DNA of 64,000 nt. Origin: Trochalopteron elliotii (lineage: Eukaryota > Chordata > Aves > Passeriformes > Leiothrichidae). The translations under genes and the position numbers were made by a program. Positions 1 to 13,930 of this stretch are shown one piece after another (within the stretch, counting starts at the first letter, position 1; the number at the start of each line of letters is the position of its first letter). The notes under the pieces are model-generated. The model saw nothing but the letters and a program-made list of their open reading frames with translations, was not told the DNA's origin and ran no database searches. The stretch covers positions 5,944,690-6,008,689 of the forward strand of contig JANPWX010000449.1 of the NCBI GenBank assembly GCA_024734555.1, given 5' to 3'.

Positions 1-2033
1 TTTGTTTTGAAGTTTATAAAAAATTGACACGTCTTTAAAATTGGTTGATATGGCCAGGCTGTTCGGATTTGTCCCATGACAGAAGGACCAGATCACTGCT
101 TCAGCCTCAAGACAGGAAGACAAAATATTTATTAACTTTGAAGGTAGTTTACTTAGAAGCTTATCAGAAATATTCAACTATATGATGCAGTTGGTGAAAG
201 CACTTTTGATGTCATAGTATTGCATCACAAAAAGGAATTTTCTAGTGAGTGTATTTGTGGGGGAATTCCATCCAGTCCCCACTATTGCCAGTAAATGCAG
301 AGTTTGCCTGTACCATGGCAGAAAGACAGGTCCTGTATTTGATTTCCCTTTTTCAGAGTTGCCATGTGGACATAGGTGAGGAGTAAGCTTGGGGCTGTAC
401 TTTGCAGGATGCTGGCTTCACTGTATGAACATGTTTATTCATTAAAAGCTAGACAGCCATTGCACTTCTGAGACTGGGTTGCTCTGACTGCCATGGGTTG
501 AAAACACTTTCTGGGTAGTAGTGAGGGATCATTGTGAGTTCCTGCTCTAGTTCATCCTGAACTGTTTTTTAATGTCTGTGTTCTCATAATTAATAATGCC
601 AATGATACTGAAAAAATTCAGAAAACACCTAAATGCAGACAAAGAGCAAGAGACTAGTGCAGGTATCTGATTCACCAACTAAAATATGAATGCTGTTAAT
701 TTGCTCTGCTTAAAATGAGTTGACATATTTAATTCTTTACTACAAATCAATGAGATAAGCTTTTCAGGTGCTACAGAAAATCTGTATTGTTTGTTCTGAA
801 AGGCATTTGAAAGACAATTCCCTGTGTAATTCATTAGGCATTGCATTTCAAACCCGTCTTCAGCTGAAATTGTTTTCAGATTTTTACAGATTCTGTAATT
901 TTACAAATTGCTAACTGCATTTGAGTGTCAGACACTGAGTGAATTAAACTCCTAGAAGTCTTGTTGGTAGGAACATAACAGAGCATTAAAAAGATTAATA
1001 CAGCCTGCATGTATAGAAGTGCTTCGGGTTTTTTTTCTGTCACTAAGAGCATTCACAATAGCATCAAAGTATTCTAGACTTTTGGAAGGATATCCCTTTG
1101 TAAAACTGCCTAAAAGATGTATAAATATCTGCACCGGTTAAAAGATGGTTAAAAGAATATTAGATACATAAATTACTATATAATCCAAGGCTCTGATCTG
1201 TTTCAATAAGCAGGTATTGACTTAATGCAAGGATCATTTTGTGGCCGTCTGAGACTTATATTATTCTATAGACTTTCCATGTTAAAATCTATGAATATAA
1301 AGACGGATTTCTGCGTTAAAGGATTCCATTTCTGATTTTTAGCTTCTTGTATTAGCAAGAGGAATCAGAAAAATCTTTTTCAGTTCTGGTTCTCAGTAGC
1401 CAGAACAAAGATAATGGCTGACTCAGTAGCCCATTGTTCACTTAGGGATAATATCTAGTGAAGTTGTTTCCAGACTGTGAATGGTATGCCAGTTTTGGAG
1501 CAGGTCTGTAAGTCCCTCTGGAGAAATGAGGTTGACCAAAGTGACTTCACAAGTGGACAGAGAGTGCCCCTGGCTGGGGTAGAAGATAAGCAGCTTTGGT
1601 CTGAATGGATCTGCTGAAGCATTTCTAATTGGCAAGTAGAAATTAGGAGAGTGATTCACTTACTCCTTGTTGATGTTCTCTTTTAGTAACTTTCAGAGAA
1701 AAGCAAAGTACAGTGTAAGCTTTCTAGCCAGCTTGAGTTGTTGTATAGTGAGTTTTAGTTCCTTCTCTAATCTGGTACAGTGACTCCTACTGATCATGCT
1801 GTTGTTTCCTGTCTCACTTTAAGCCTGAAGTTAAAATATTAGTAATAGTATGAATAAAATACCAATTCTCATAGACATTGCACTTTACTGTATTGAGAAA
1901 TGCTGCCATAGTCTTTTGGTTTCATGTATTCTGTGTGTCTTCTGGCTACAGCCTGAGCAGCAGGGTCCCAGGAGGAAGAGCAAGCTCTTTCTTCTGTAGG
2001 TAGTGGCAGTAAGACTTTCTCTGGTTGCTGAAG

Positions 2034-2212
2034 TCATGGAATGAAAGAATGGTTTGGGTTGGAAAGGACCTTAAAAATCATCTGGTTCTAACACTACTGC
2101 CTTGGGCAGAAACACCTTCCACTAGACCAGGTTGCTCAGAGCCCCATCCAACCTTGCCTTGAACACTTCCAGCCATAGGGAATGCACAACTTCTCTATGA
2201 AACCTCTTCTGG
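2034..2212 (-). mobile_element. CR1 LINE fragment (3' end)
   Basis: The + strand begins with a degenerate copy of the reverse-complemented CR1 3' terminus and continues through GGTTTGGGTTGGAAAGGACC and the CTAGACCAGGTTGCTCAGAG block typical of avian CR1. In the element's own orientation (minus strand) this is the last part of ORF2 plus the short 3' UTR. It is truncated at its 5' side near 2212, and an A-run follows at 2229-2242. It lies antisense inside the DDX10 intron. The match is by recognition of the family's conserved words. Confidence 0.9.
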
Positions 2213-2678
2213 TAAGTCTGGAAGTATTAAAAAAAAAAAAAAGGAGCATTTTTTAATTATGCATGCTGTTGGAGAAAGATGATTTGGCCATAGTGAAAAA
2301 TCCATGTTGTACATAAATTGTTCTGCAGTTCTATAATTTTTTTAGTGTATATCATATAGACCTCAAAGCAAACTGCAGCTATTTTCGATATTATCTCCAG
2401 AATATGCACAAGAGAATACTTTCAAACACACAGCGAGAAATTGAAATTTTCAAGTTTGGCTTTTTTTGTTTGTTTATTGTGCTTTGTGGTGATGTTGAGT
2501 AGGACTTGTGCTTTGTCCCTCGGCATACAAATGTCTGCAATTACCTTTGGCAGCAAGATGCTTAGTATGTTTGAAGTTGTCTTACTATAGTACTAGCCTC
2601 AGAAAGACACTTCTAGCTCAAGCATTTTTCAGATATTTGAGTCACAAGCTCAATACTAGAATGAAATGATGCCATAAA

Positions 2679-2714
2679 CAGTATTAAAAAGAATTAAAGC
2701 AGTATTAAAAAGAG
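2679..2714. repeat. Short tandem duplication, period 21
   Basis: The word CAGTATTAAAAAGA occurs at 2679 and again at 2700, a 21-base spacing. It is a local duplication in AT-rich intron with no coding meaning seen. Confidence 0.7.
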
Positions 2715-4330
2715 CTACTTTCCCTGATATTTTTGCCCTGATGTGTTTCACTATGAAAGAAAGTGACACAGCATCTTTCCAGAACCTTTTACTCTCTTCC
2801 TGGCTCTTAATTAGTATATTGAAATATTAGGTAGATCTATAGCTCATCTGTTACCCTCACCATTCGGTGGAAATTATTTCAGTCTGTTTTTGCTTTTTGG
2901 CAGCTGTTAAGTGCTGAAGATGTCAGCACAGAAGTCTCTTTGCCCATCAGCCACTACAGATGTAATTTTACTGTAATTAAAATACATGCACTTTAAGTAT
3001 GGTATTAGTAAGCAAAGATAACAAGTTGCCTGTTGGAAAATTGTGTCAAAGGCTGGTGATGAACTACTTCTGTACTGCAATACCAACAACCATCTAACTT
3101 AGTGAAGGAGCAGGAAATGTCCTCTGTAATTCTAGTCATATTTTCCAAGCTGGCCTTAGAACAGCTTTCTTACTGTAAGGAGCTTCTAAACCAAATGAGT
3201 CTTCCATAACTCTAAATGAAGGTATTTCTGGAACACTCATTGCTGGTGAATGCAAGTGTTATTTAAAATAGTGTTATGTAAGTCTTTGTGGACTGAATTT
3301 TTAAATTGCCATTTAGCTTTGAATTCTGAAAAGCTTTTCTCCTTGCATGCTACCTTGACAAGTTAAAAAACTGTTATCCAGCATGTTAGATTGTCTAAAT
3401 TTTGCTGACCTTGTGACTAGTACTAACTGCCTCGTGATCTTCCAGTGTGTTTTTCCTCACAGCAGTCTGTAATCAGGATTTACTTCTGTTCACATGTGCA
3501 GGCAAGAGCAGTGGGATATACTGAGTGAATTCCTTAGACTTTTTTTCTGACTTGGGGCTGGAGCAGATTTGAGCATGTTTTCCCACTTTTTATGCTAGTT
3601 GCTTGCTTGCTTGACAATCCTTCCTCTCTCTTATCTGAAGGGCTTTTAAAAAGAGAAACAACAGAAAGATGGGGTTGAAAAGAAATTGTAATGTATACAT
3701 GATGTGATGATGGTACAAGCTTTTCTTCCAGTAACTGTAGTCAGGTTTCCACTGCTCTCTGTATTTCTTGCTGGTAACATCATCTTCTTGTTGAGAGGTA
3801 TTTCCAAAGGTGTTTTCCAGGCCATGCTGTTACACAGAGGGCATCAGAATTTCAACAGCACTGTCAGCACTGTCAATTATTTGGCAATGAACCATACAAG
3901 CTGTCAGATGTGTGCAGATTGCAATTAAAAGTGTAGATACGGATTATGGTGGCTTCTCGAAAACAAGAAGTATTTTTTTAAATGTGTTAATCCTTTCCAG
4001 TTAGAATACTGTATAGCCTTCTTAGCTTTTCATTAATTGACTGCCAGTGGTTTTATGGCATTATTCCTGAATTTGGCAGTAGTGTTTGCTCATCACAGTG
4101 TCAGTCCAGCAAAATAGAAAAAACATGGTACTCACGCTCAGTAATGGATTTTACTCTCATTTGGAGAGTCGAATTGCAAAGGTATAGCAAATGCTGCTGC
4201 AATGCTTGAAAAAATCTCAAGGCTCTGGGTGGGTACACAGGGCTGTCTCCTGTAGTACATATGAAGGAGAGGATAGATGCTATATTTTAATGTTTTGCCT
4301 GAAATGTTCTGAACTCTTCCTTTGGAAGAG

Positions 4331-4371
4331 GATTCTTTGAAACTGTTGAAACTGATTCTTTGAAACTGTTC
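4331..4371. repeat. Short tandem duplication, period 23
   Basis: GATTCTTTGAAACTGTT occurs at 4331 and again at 4354. The period of 23 bases is not a multiple of three, which argues against coding origin. Confidence 0.75.
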
Positions 4372-5821
4372 AGGGAAGTCAGACCACTTAAAATTTTGGT
4401 GCTTTCTCATTGTTTGTGAAGCATCTCATGAGTCATCTTTCGTGGGAATCATTTGTAAAAGGCAGTCGGATAGATTACTTTGGAGTATTCTTTATAGTCA
4501 TCAGGCAATATCTAGTAGTTTGAGGAACAACTGAATTTTTTTGTAATTTTTGGCCATTGCATGTCTATTTTGTAAGTTTATCCATCTGTCCTGTCTTGTA
4601 GCTTTGAAAGCTATTTAAAATTAAAAGTTCCATCCTAACGCACTATTGAAGGTAAGGCCTTGACTTTATGGAAGCTCTTTTTAAACGCATTTTTGAAAGG
4701 AGAACTTGAATGTAGTTTTACATTTTTTTAATATCTGATGATGAATTTAATTTTGCAGAAAGAAGTAAAAAGTATTAATTTGGACAGTAGCAGGCTGGGT
4801 TTTTTCCAAACCAAAATCTTCTTGTATTATATGCTTTTGTACAAAGAATATTTTAAAGTAGCTTAATAGGAGTAATACAGCTGTCTGAACAAAAATACTG
4901 TTTTATTAGCTGAAAATGGTCTTAAAAAGTAATTAAAATAATTCATAGCAATGGCATGTGTTTCCATAGTCAAGTGGTTAGAGAGACTATCAGAAACTGC
5001 ATCAGTAAACTGCATTTAAAAGAATCAGGATGAGATACATTGGTTTGACTTCCGTGATCAGGTCATGAAGTTAGGACTAAAGTTAAAAGCAAGGTATTTT
5101 TTTATCTTTCACATTAATGTAGCAGTGATACATTCCAGTGTTAAATTTTGCTTGTGACTTTCTGCTTCCTCTGGAAACTGAAGCTGGGATATATTGCTGA
5201 AGAGAACTTAAAGTCTTTTAGACATACCTCAGGGGTACATTTTGCTCTTGAGTTCAGGATTCAACCTGTCACTAGGTATTTTATATATCTGTTTCTTTCC
5301 ATCTGAATCATGAGGATTGGGGGTTTCTTTTTGTTTTGCTCTAATTAGAGGAACAGCACCCTCTGAAAATGTTCCTCTACAAATTCCTAGCTTTCATGAG
5401 AACTAGGAAAAGTCTTTCTGAGGCATTTCATAGTTGTGGTTTTTGGTACTTGTGCAGGATCTGAGGTTTCCCTTGTAAAGTTTTGTGAAGTGTTTTAGCA
5501 TATGGCAGCAAGGTTGTTATGGAGTGCCTGCCTGCACCTTCCATTCCTGTGTTAGTTGAATTTTAATGCTATTTAGATTTTGTTTCAAGCAATTGAATTG
5601 TTTCTGCGTAGTAAAAGATAAAGATGTTGTTGATGTAGTGGTGCTTCTGACATGGTACTGCTTATAAATATTCTTGCTCTGGATGTGATACTCACGGTGG
5701 TATCAGAGTTTAACTAAAAATTATGACCCGTTGCATCAGATATTTTGTACTTTAATCTTAACTACCTGAAATCATGCTTGGAGTAGGTGTCCTAATTTCT
5801 CGCTTTTCCCATTACATTTAT

Positions 5822-5906
5822 TTTATATATATGTATATATATATAACTTTTATATAGATATAATATAGCTTATATATACACACACACACACACACACATA
5901 TGTGTA
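5822..5906. repeat. Compound TA / CA microsatellite
   Basis: An interrupted (TA)n run occupies the left part and passes into an uninterrupted (CA)n run at about 5877-5899, followed by ATATGTGTATG. The alternating purine-pyrimidine tract is probably length-polymorphic. Confidence 0.95.
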
Positions 5907-8506
5907 TGAATAATCAGACGAGAAAAAAGCCGAAATGGTTAATCCTAATGTTATTTTGAGTACTGGTAGGTAATTTCTTGTGGATGTTAAAAACCCTAGC
6001 ACTTTGAAATGGTTTATTTCTTCTATGGTTGTGACCTTGCCTATTTAAATTCAGCTCCAGTTGAAAAGAATGCACAACCATCAGTCTACAGGGCAGCACT
6101 TCATAGAAATAAAGAGAAAACATAGTTGTCAAGTGGCTTGATGCAAATGCATTTAGTTGAAGGTGTTGCTCTGGCCTCCAGTCATCCAAATGTTGTCCTG
6201 AATAATTTTTTAACAAATTAGACTGTTTTTTGCATATGCCCTTATGACAGCTTCATTAATTATAACTGCCCTAAGATAATTGTATGCTGGTAACAGTTTT
6301 TGATTTATTTTTCTTATAGGAGATGTTCATAAAAAACCTGCTCTGTAGTATATTTCTTGGAGTGTTGCAACATTATAAATTAAATAATAGTTAAATTGAT
6401 TCTTTTAGCTACCTCTTTAGTGAGACACAGTGGACTTCCTAGCAGAGAAGTTTGAACCTGACACCCCTGACTAGGTCATGTGGTGGCGGACTGAGGATTT
6501 AGATTTCTTAAGATAAAGTAAAATATCCTTATATTTTAAATATATATTTTTAGTCTTAAATCACAGACGATTTAATAGGGGTGATTTAATTTAAATTTAA
6601 TTGTAATTAGTGTGCAGTCAGAAACATTTAAACAATGAAAAAACACAGGTCTCCTCTGTCCAAGGTGCTTTCAAAGAAAGAATGGCTGGAAGCACAGCCT
6701 GTCTCAGATATTTCAGATGGGTTTTGTAATTTGAATTTATAGGTTTCTTCCCATGACTCAAGGACGAGACTAAATGACTAAAAGCAGCCTTGTGTTTGTT
6801 TCTTTTTAATTCGGCACATTTGTAGTAGCCCGTATATTTGTCAGATTGCACATTGATTTCTGGGACTATAGCTTATTGTTTTCTTTCAACAAGTCAGTGT
6901 AAATATTGTTTCCATTAAAGTGGCACCTTTATTTTATGGAACTGGCCTATCTGTTTAGAAAAAATGTGCTAAACTTAAAACAGCTTGTGACAAAGCCATG
7001 AGAAATTTGTTTCATGCTGAAGGTGCCTACAAGTATTTAAGTTTAATAAGTGCACACGCTATGAATTAACATTTATAATTAGGATTTGTTGTAGAAGCCA
7101 ATAATTATTCAGGTAATTAGCTAAAAATAATTGAGTCTAGTCTTCTTTGAGCATCATCTAAACAAGGATTAAAGGTAGGGCTCTACAGACAAGAATTCTT
7201 TTTAATTTTATGCACAAAATAACACTACTTGAATAATCATGGAGCAAAAAGAAGTACATTCTAGGCTTCTTTGTGACCAATAACCTGGTCAGTTTGATAT
7301 ATCCACAAATATGAGTACTTTATCTTAACTTGGTTTTAGAAAGTTTTTTCATTGGAAATTTGATCAGCTGTGTTGTAATATCTGATAGATTATATCCTCA
7401 TTCTAGTACTTAAAACCAGGAGATTGAAGCAAATATGGCTGTTTCCCCTGAACCAATCCTTTCTGGAAATTGGCTGCTTTCTGGTCATGACTTACATTGT
7501 GAATGTTGATTACTGATGGAGAGATGTCCGTTCATTTAATTGAGAATGAGTTGGTAGATATTGAGCTGCTCTTCTGACTTGAGAGATGCTGCTGACCATC
7601 TCCATGCTGGGTTGTGCAGTAGTGTAAAGAAAGCTCACTTTTTCCTGAAGGTGACTTAAGCAGTTACATATTCTTCTGCATTGGTCCATAGGGGATCCCT
7701 TTCTACTGTGGTTCTGGGCAGCCTCAGGTAAGGTAAAACTTTCCTTGAAAAGATACTTTGTTGAAAATAATGCTTATCTCTGGTTGAAAGTACTTTTGGA
7801 GAAGTAGGCATGCTGATTCAAGTTGGTATGGATAATAAACCTAGTTTTGTTTCTTTGTGAGTTAATTGACCTAATCAGTGTAGTGTACTGGATTTTCTTT
7901 TGTATACTTTCATTAAATACAACTACCTTACTGTAGGAAAACATCTAATTGGTGTAGCTGTGCAGTTGTTCTCTAAATACCTCAAATTTGGTGTAGTAAA
8001 TCACTGCTCTTATTAACAGATTAAACAGAAAGTAGTTGAGTTTAAAAGAATGATAGACCAGGTAATTAAAAGCAATAAAGAAATCTTGAAAATGTCAGAT
8101 GCCAACATTACTATTGTTGAATGGGCAAGCAAGTTAGTAATGATAATTTTGGAGAGGTCTGTGAAATTTCTGTTAAAGGGGTCAGTTTATATGCAACTTT
8201 AAAACTTTCTTAGCCAGTAAGTTTTTTTAACATCAGAAGAAGTCTTCAGGTCAGTGTGCAGAGGGAAAGTCAGGCTTCTGTATGGCATCTGTGAGGAACT
8301 AGTCTGCTGTTCATAGGCTGTCATTTTTGGAATAGTGTGAACCACTCTTGAGCCTCTCTTTAATGCCTGTTACAATTCTAGCAATCACAGCTTGTGCATG
8401 CATACCTGCATTGAGCAATTCCATTTAATTCTCTGTTTTTGGAAATGAGAAGAAAAATGAGCATTAAGTCTCTTTCACAAACATGACTGACCTGCTGAAA
8501 AAGCAT

Positions 8507-9132
8507 ATCATAGAATGGCTTAAATTGCATAAGCCCGTCAAGATCATCCAGTTCCAACCCCCCTGTGCCATGGGCAGGACACCTTTCACTAGACCAGGTT
8601 GCTCAGAGCCCCATCCAGCCTGGCCTTGAACACTTGCAGGGATGAGGCATCTACAACTTCTCTGGGAAATCTGTTCCCATGCATTACCACCCTCACAGTA
8701 AGGAATTTTTTCCTAATGTTTAATCTAAATCTGCCCTCTTTCAGTTTGAAGCCATTCTTCTTGTCCTACATGCTCTTGTCAAAAGTTCCCCTCCAGCTCT
8801 TGAAGGCCCCCTTCAGATACTCAAAGGCTGCAAAGGTTTCCCAAAGCCTTCTCTTTTCCAGGTCTGAACAATCCCAATTCTCCCAGCCTTTCTTCACAGG
8901 AGAAGTTCTCCATTCCTCTAATTATCCTGGTGTCACTCCTCTGGACTTTCTCCAACAGGTCCATGTCCACCCTGTGCTAGGAGCCCAGAGCTGGATGCAG
9001 CCCTGCAGGTGGGGTCTGAGCAGAACAGAGCAGAGCAGAGGGGAAGAATCCCCTCCCTGGCCCTGCTGCCCACACTGCTTTGGATGCAGCCCAGGACACA
9101 TTTGGCTTTCTGGGCTGTGAGTGCACATTGTG
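8507..9132 (-). mobile_element. CR1 LINE, 5'-truncated, with ORF2 remnant
   Basis: This is a 626-base CR1 copy in minus orientation. On the + strand it starts with ATCATAGAATGG, the reverse complement of the CR1 3' end. It continues through the short 3' UTR and the C-terminal part of ORF2, and stops near 9132. Read on the minus strand, the right end translates as the stretch beginning with the CALTAQKAKCVLGCI-like motif of the avian CR1 reverse-transcriptase C-terminus. After that it breaks up with several stops and frameshifts, so it is a dead copy. The open frame of 173 codons at 8599-9120 on the + strand is antisense to the element and is not a gene. It sits antisense in the DDX10 intron. 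Confidence 0.95.
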
Positions 9133-9191
9133 AAGGAATGCAAATGAATATATAATATTCTTCTCTAATATAAATATATGTTTACACAGAC

Positions 9192-9209
9192 ACACATATA
9201 TATATATAT
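9192..9209. repeat. Short CA/TA microsatellite
   Basis: An ACACATATATATATATAT run lies about 60 bases beyond the truncated 5' end of the neighbouring CR1 copy. Confidence 0.85.
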
Positions 9210-12200
9210 TTGAGTCACAATATGAATAGGGTACAAGGAGTTGAACATATACACAGGACAACATTATTCCTGTGCTCAAATCACCATTCAGAAAAAGTCA
9301 GCATCCTCTCAGTGTTGGAAAGGTTCCAGAATTAACTGCTGTCAACTACATTTCGTACAAATGTGCCATGATGACTTTTATTTTTTCCTCTAAAATGGCA
9401 GTATTACCCGTCTGTGTAATTATTTTTTTTAGGCTGTTCATTTAACTCCTCTACACCTTTTGGAGAAAGCAGGGCATTAAGACTGAAACCTCTTCAGACT
9501 TATTACAACATGTGCAGTACATTGATTCTTGCCATTCTGCCTATTTTGGAAAGAAAATAAGAGTCATAAATAAGGTACCTTCAAGTGAAATACTTTGGGA
9601 AACTTCCATTTCAGGTTTGTCTTTATTCTGTCTCATCTTAATGAGCCACATTTGTTCAAATTCTGAGGTGTCAGTGAGCAGCAGCAAGAATGTTTTGGCG
9701 CAGCAGTTCTTGTACATTGTGTAATCAGACTGTATTTAGCATGCAGGAGGTTTCTTGTTTTTCACTTCTCATTCTTTCCAAAAGCTATGGTATATAATTT
9801 GGTGCATCTTCATTTTCAAATAAGTGTTCTTTAACACAGGGAAAGTGACTGCAGCCATGCATTCTACAGTCCATGTCAAAAGCATTGAATAGATGGAAAA
9901 GATGAGAGAGAGTAGGAAAATAAAAATTCTGACCAACTGCTTGTCCAAAACTCTTCCCAGGAAAATTCTATATTAAAATTCTAAGTATTTCACATTTGCA
10001 AAATAAAATTAATTGATCTTGAAAATACTGTACATCCCATGTCTGTGATAAAATGGATTTAGTGTTTTAGCAATGAAACACAAACCAGCAAAATTAGGAC
10101 TAAAATAGCTTTCCAATATTTGCATTTATTCTTATGTTAATAATTTTGTGGTAGTTCTCAATTTAACAGAATGCATCTTTAAAGCATTTTACTTGTTCTG
10201 TGTTGTTTATATATATCCAGCATTTTGTCACCATGTGCTCACAGGCTATTATAGGAAATATATAATCAAAAAATACTATGAAAAGTTTGATTCATCCTTC
10301 AGATTATTTTCTGCACAAAATCTGGGCTTCTTGGAAACTTCTGGTAAGTGCCGTATATTTTTTTGTCTGTGACTGTCATCTGTTCAAGATGTTTGTTTAC
10401 CCAACTTGAAACACACAAAAAATTTTGGAATTTCTTTATACCAATACATGACTATGCCCAGCAACCTGGTCTGAAAAGCAAGAGGTCAGCATGTGTTGAA
10501 AAGCACATGCAAATTTGGAATTTTTTTCTAGTACAGGTTGCTTCAGAGATATTTAAAAAACACAGTTTAAAGCACCATTTGTGCAGAATTAGTATACCAA
10601 AACTTTCACAGGTGCTGCATTCTACCTGTTTAAATTTCAGCAAATGCAGTGAAATTGCTCAGATAAATCTGAATTTCTTAGTTTCTTCTCTTGAATAACT
10701 AAGTAGGTTTCTCTCCAGCAGGAAAACAGCTTTCTGCTCTTCCAATAAAGCTGTTTTTCTAAGAGACACTTACTTTCAGGTTCTACTTAATACATTAGCC
10801 AGTAAATCTGTGCTTGTGCATTTGATTGATATAGAAGGAGTAATGTAGAATTTGTACATACAAATGTGGTGATTCCAAGAAATTTTAGTTTAGACTTTTC
10901 TGAAGAGGTATTTATTCAGGTCAAAATGCCAATGCTGTAGTACAGGACTCTATTAATAACAGCTGTTTCCTGGAAATGTAGAATGAGAACCCTTTGAAGA
11001 AAAATATTACAATGGTAAAAAACCCAGAACAAACCAACCAAAACTACACCCCTCTTTTGTGTCACAGTGTCAGTACATCATTCTCACAGGTTTCCTGAAA
11101 CACAAAATACTGAATCCCTTAAGCTGTTCTTCCCTTGTTAGAGAAGTATTTTTGGTAATGAGAAGGTTTTGGTAATGTGTCACCCAAGTTATTTCTAGTT
11201 TCATTTTTTGCTTGAGACTAATTTGAAGCACTTACAATATGAGCAGAGTATTTAGAGGGACAATACTGGATAAATTTGCTGCGAACCCCAATGGTTTTGT
11301 TGTTGGATGTGCTTAGTGCTTAGTCTGGTGCATCAGAGATGTCCAAGATTGTTTTTGGTTATAGCTTTTGATAATTTATTTCTTGGGAAAAAAATTACAA
11401 ATAATCCATGCCCTCTGTTACCTGTTGATCTCATTTATCAGCTTGTGGTCACTGGAAGTAGTATTTCGGGTGCCAAAATGGATTGCCAGCAAGGTACTGA
11501 AGCTCTCAAAGAAACTGATCACCTTCAGCAGTGGTGCCTCTTCATCACAACTGTGAAGAAAAGTTATAAGAGTGACTTGTATTATGCCTTTAAGAAAAGG
11601 CATCTACAAATTACTTTTTAATCTTTTTTTTTACTTATACATAATGTATAAAGCAGGATTCTGTACTTATTTAATAAAAATAGACTTAATACAAAAGCAA
11701 GTTTAATTAAAACTCATAACTGGAGATGTCAGAATGCTGATCATAGGTCTGAATATACTTCTTTCTAAATTTAGTTATATATTCTGAATTTCATGATGGA
11801 TATTATGTACTCAGTGCTTTGGGAAGTCATGCATAATGTAACAAGGATATTCAGTTAACAGTACCTCTAGCAAATGTTCTCTGTGCTAATGTTGTATGCC
11901 AAGTACAATGTGATATAACAAATTATTTATTTATTTTCAATAGATCATTAAATTTTATCCTCAAAATTTTGTGAATTTGCAAGAACTTCAAAAGGAAGCC
12001 ATTTAAGATATATGCTTGAAGAGATAGGTTTGTGAATGCAATCAAATCATAATTGGATTTTGTAATCAGGTTGCTCTTCTGAAGCGGAAATAATTTTAGC
12101 GACTCCATGATGCTTAAATCCTACACTTGTCTGTGGCAAAGACTTGTAGTCCTGAAGAAAGCAAAAATCCTACTTTAAAAATAAAATGTTCCCCTTGCAA

Positions 12201-13914
12201 AGATGTGTGACTGTGCAAAGAGAACCAGACACTTAGAGCCCTCCATTTCTCAGTGTAGAAATACTGCAATGTCTCTGAAATCGGTTTAAAAGTCATAGTT
12301 CTTTTGTTTGACTGTCTTTATTTAACATAACAGATGCAAAAGGTTTCTAAGAAAAAAAAGTGTTGGTTTTCATATTAAGTCAAGAATTGAGGAATTATGC
12401 AAATCTAAATCATCCACCACAGGTAGTGGAGAAAGTAACATTTGAATATAATTTCTGTCTTTGGGGTGTGTTATGGTTGCTCCCTTCAGATTTTCATCAA
12501 GATTGAAATACTAAGGACCAATGACTGCTAATTGATCCTTGAGGATGGGTCTCAAGGAAGAATTAATGTGGCCGCAGGAAACCCTGTCCAACCCCTCGGC
12601 AGTTGGGGAAATACTAACATAATAATTTTAAACATTTGTTTCTGCCAGAGGTGAAAGACTCCAGCAGGGCAATAAGTGGCATGGTGTCTACACTCAAACC
12701 ACTGGCTGCTATTGCAGTTGGCTTTTCCTGTCCCCAGTGTCACATTTAACTCTGCTGTTCCTGTCCCCAGTACTTATTGATGGGTGGCAAATGGTAATTG
12801 CAAGCAGATTGTGTAACACCAGAAAGTCAGTAGAGAAATTGAGCTGTTTGCGCTGCAGTTCAGAATGAGCAGTAAAGTTTGGCTAAAATTACTTCTCCTG
12901 ACAGCTTTCTAAGCATGTTCTGATCTATTTTCAAATCAGAGAGAATAATATTTATCCTTCTTGTCTCCCTTTCCTTCACATACTCTATATATGTTGCAAA
13001 TATTTGGGGGAATGAGGAAAAACCATTTTATATTTATTAATAACGTGGTAGATAAAAATCATCAGCACAATAACAAAACGTTATTAAAATGTGTGTTTTA
13101 ATTTGTTAGGTACATTCTTTTACTTTTGGGAACTTAAAATTGTGGCTAAAATGAAGGTGTTAAAGAATGACCTATGAAAAAATTTACTAGAAAAATCTAA
13201 AAAATAATTCAAGAAATAAAATTGCTGCTTAAGTTTCAGATAGAGATGTGATTTAGAGAACAGTCATTAACAGGGAAAATTAACTGCTTTTTCATAACAA
13301 CATATATCCGTTCCTGGTTCTGAAATACTTTATTTATTTGCTATATTTATCAGTTAAATTCAAGGTGCCATTAAAAGTTGAAAAACATTAGGATTTGAAG
13401 AGCTGGTTATCTTTGTTTATTCTAACAATCCTCTTTCAGCCAGTGTATGTAAATTAGGTTTAAGTCTTTTAGCCGTACCAGAATCTCATAAGATACAATG
13501 TTTAGGAGTAGTAAATTTTGCTGGCAGCAGAGAATGTATACATAAATGTTAAATTTACCATACAGCATCTGCTTGGATCAACTTAATTTTGCCTGCATGT
13601 ATCTGCTGTATTTAAGATGGTCCTATTTAACTAGTAACTTTTAAATAATATGCATATAATATATATATTTTAGTAAATAATTAAAATTCTGGTTGGACTC
13701 AGTTTCAATTTCAGATGGAATAGGAGTCAGCATGACACTAACCGTGATTAAAAAATGAGTAATAATCACTTGGCAAAAAAGTGATGGCTCTTTTATCATT
13801 TGCTAATGCAAAAGGAAAAAAAACCTAGGACTTTAAATAATTAGCATAAAATAGTGTGTACACATTTTGTGTTAAGTCCAGTGTAAAACAACTGTGCCCC
13901 AGAATACTGGCATT

Positions 13915-13930
13915 AAAAAAAAAAAAAAAA
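13915..13930. repeat. A16 homopolymer run
   Basis: Sixteen consecutive A bases. No flanking SINE or processed-pseudogene body is recognised to the left, so it is treated as a simple run and not as a retroposon tail. Confidence 0.9.

Noticed and set aside
4737..4830. Possible box C/D snoRNA starting at an ATGATGA word in the DDX10 intron.
   Set aside because: No CTGA box lies at a suitable distance and no terminal stem is formed.
8599..9120. 173-codon open frame on the + strand.
   Set aside because: It is the antisense strand of a CR1 LINE copy and mirrors the element's sequence.
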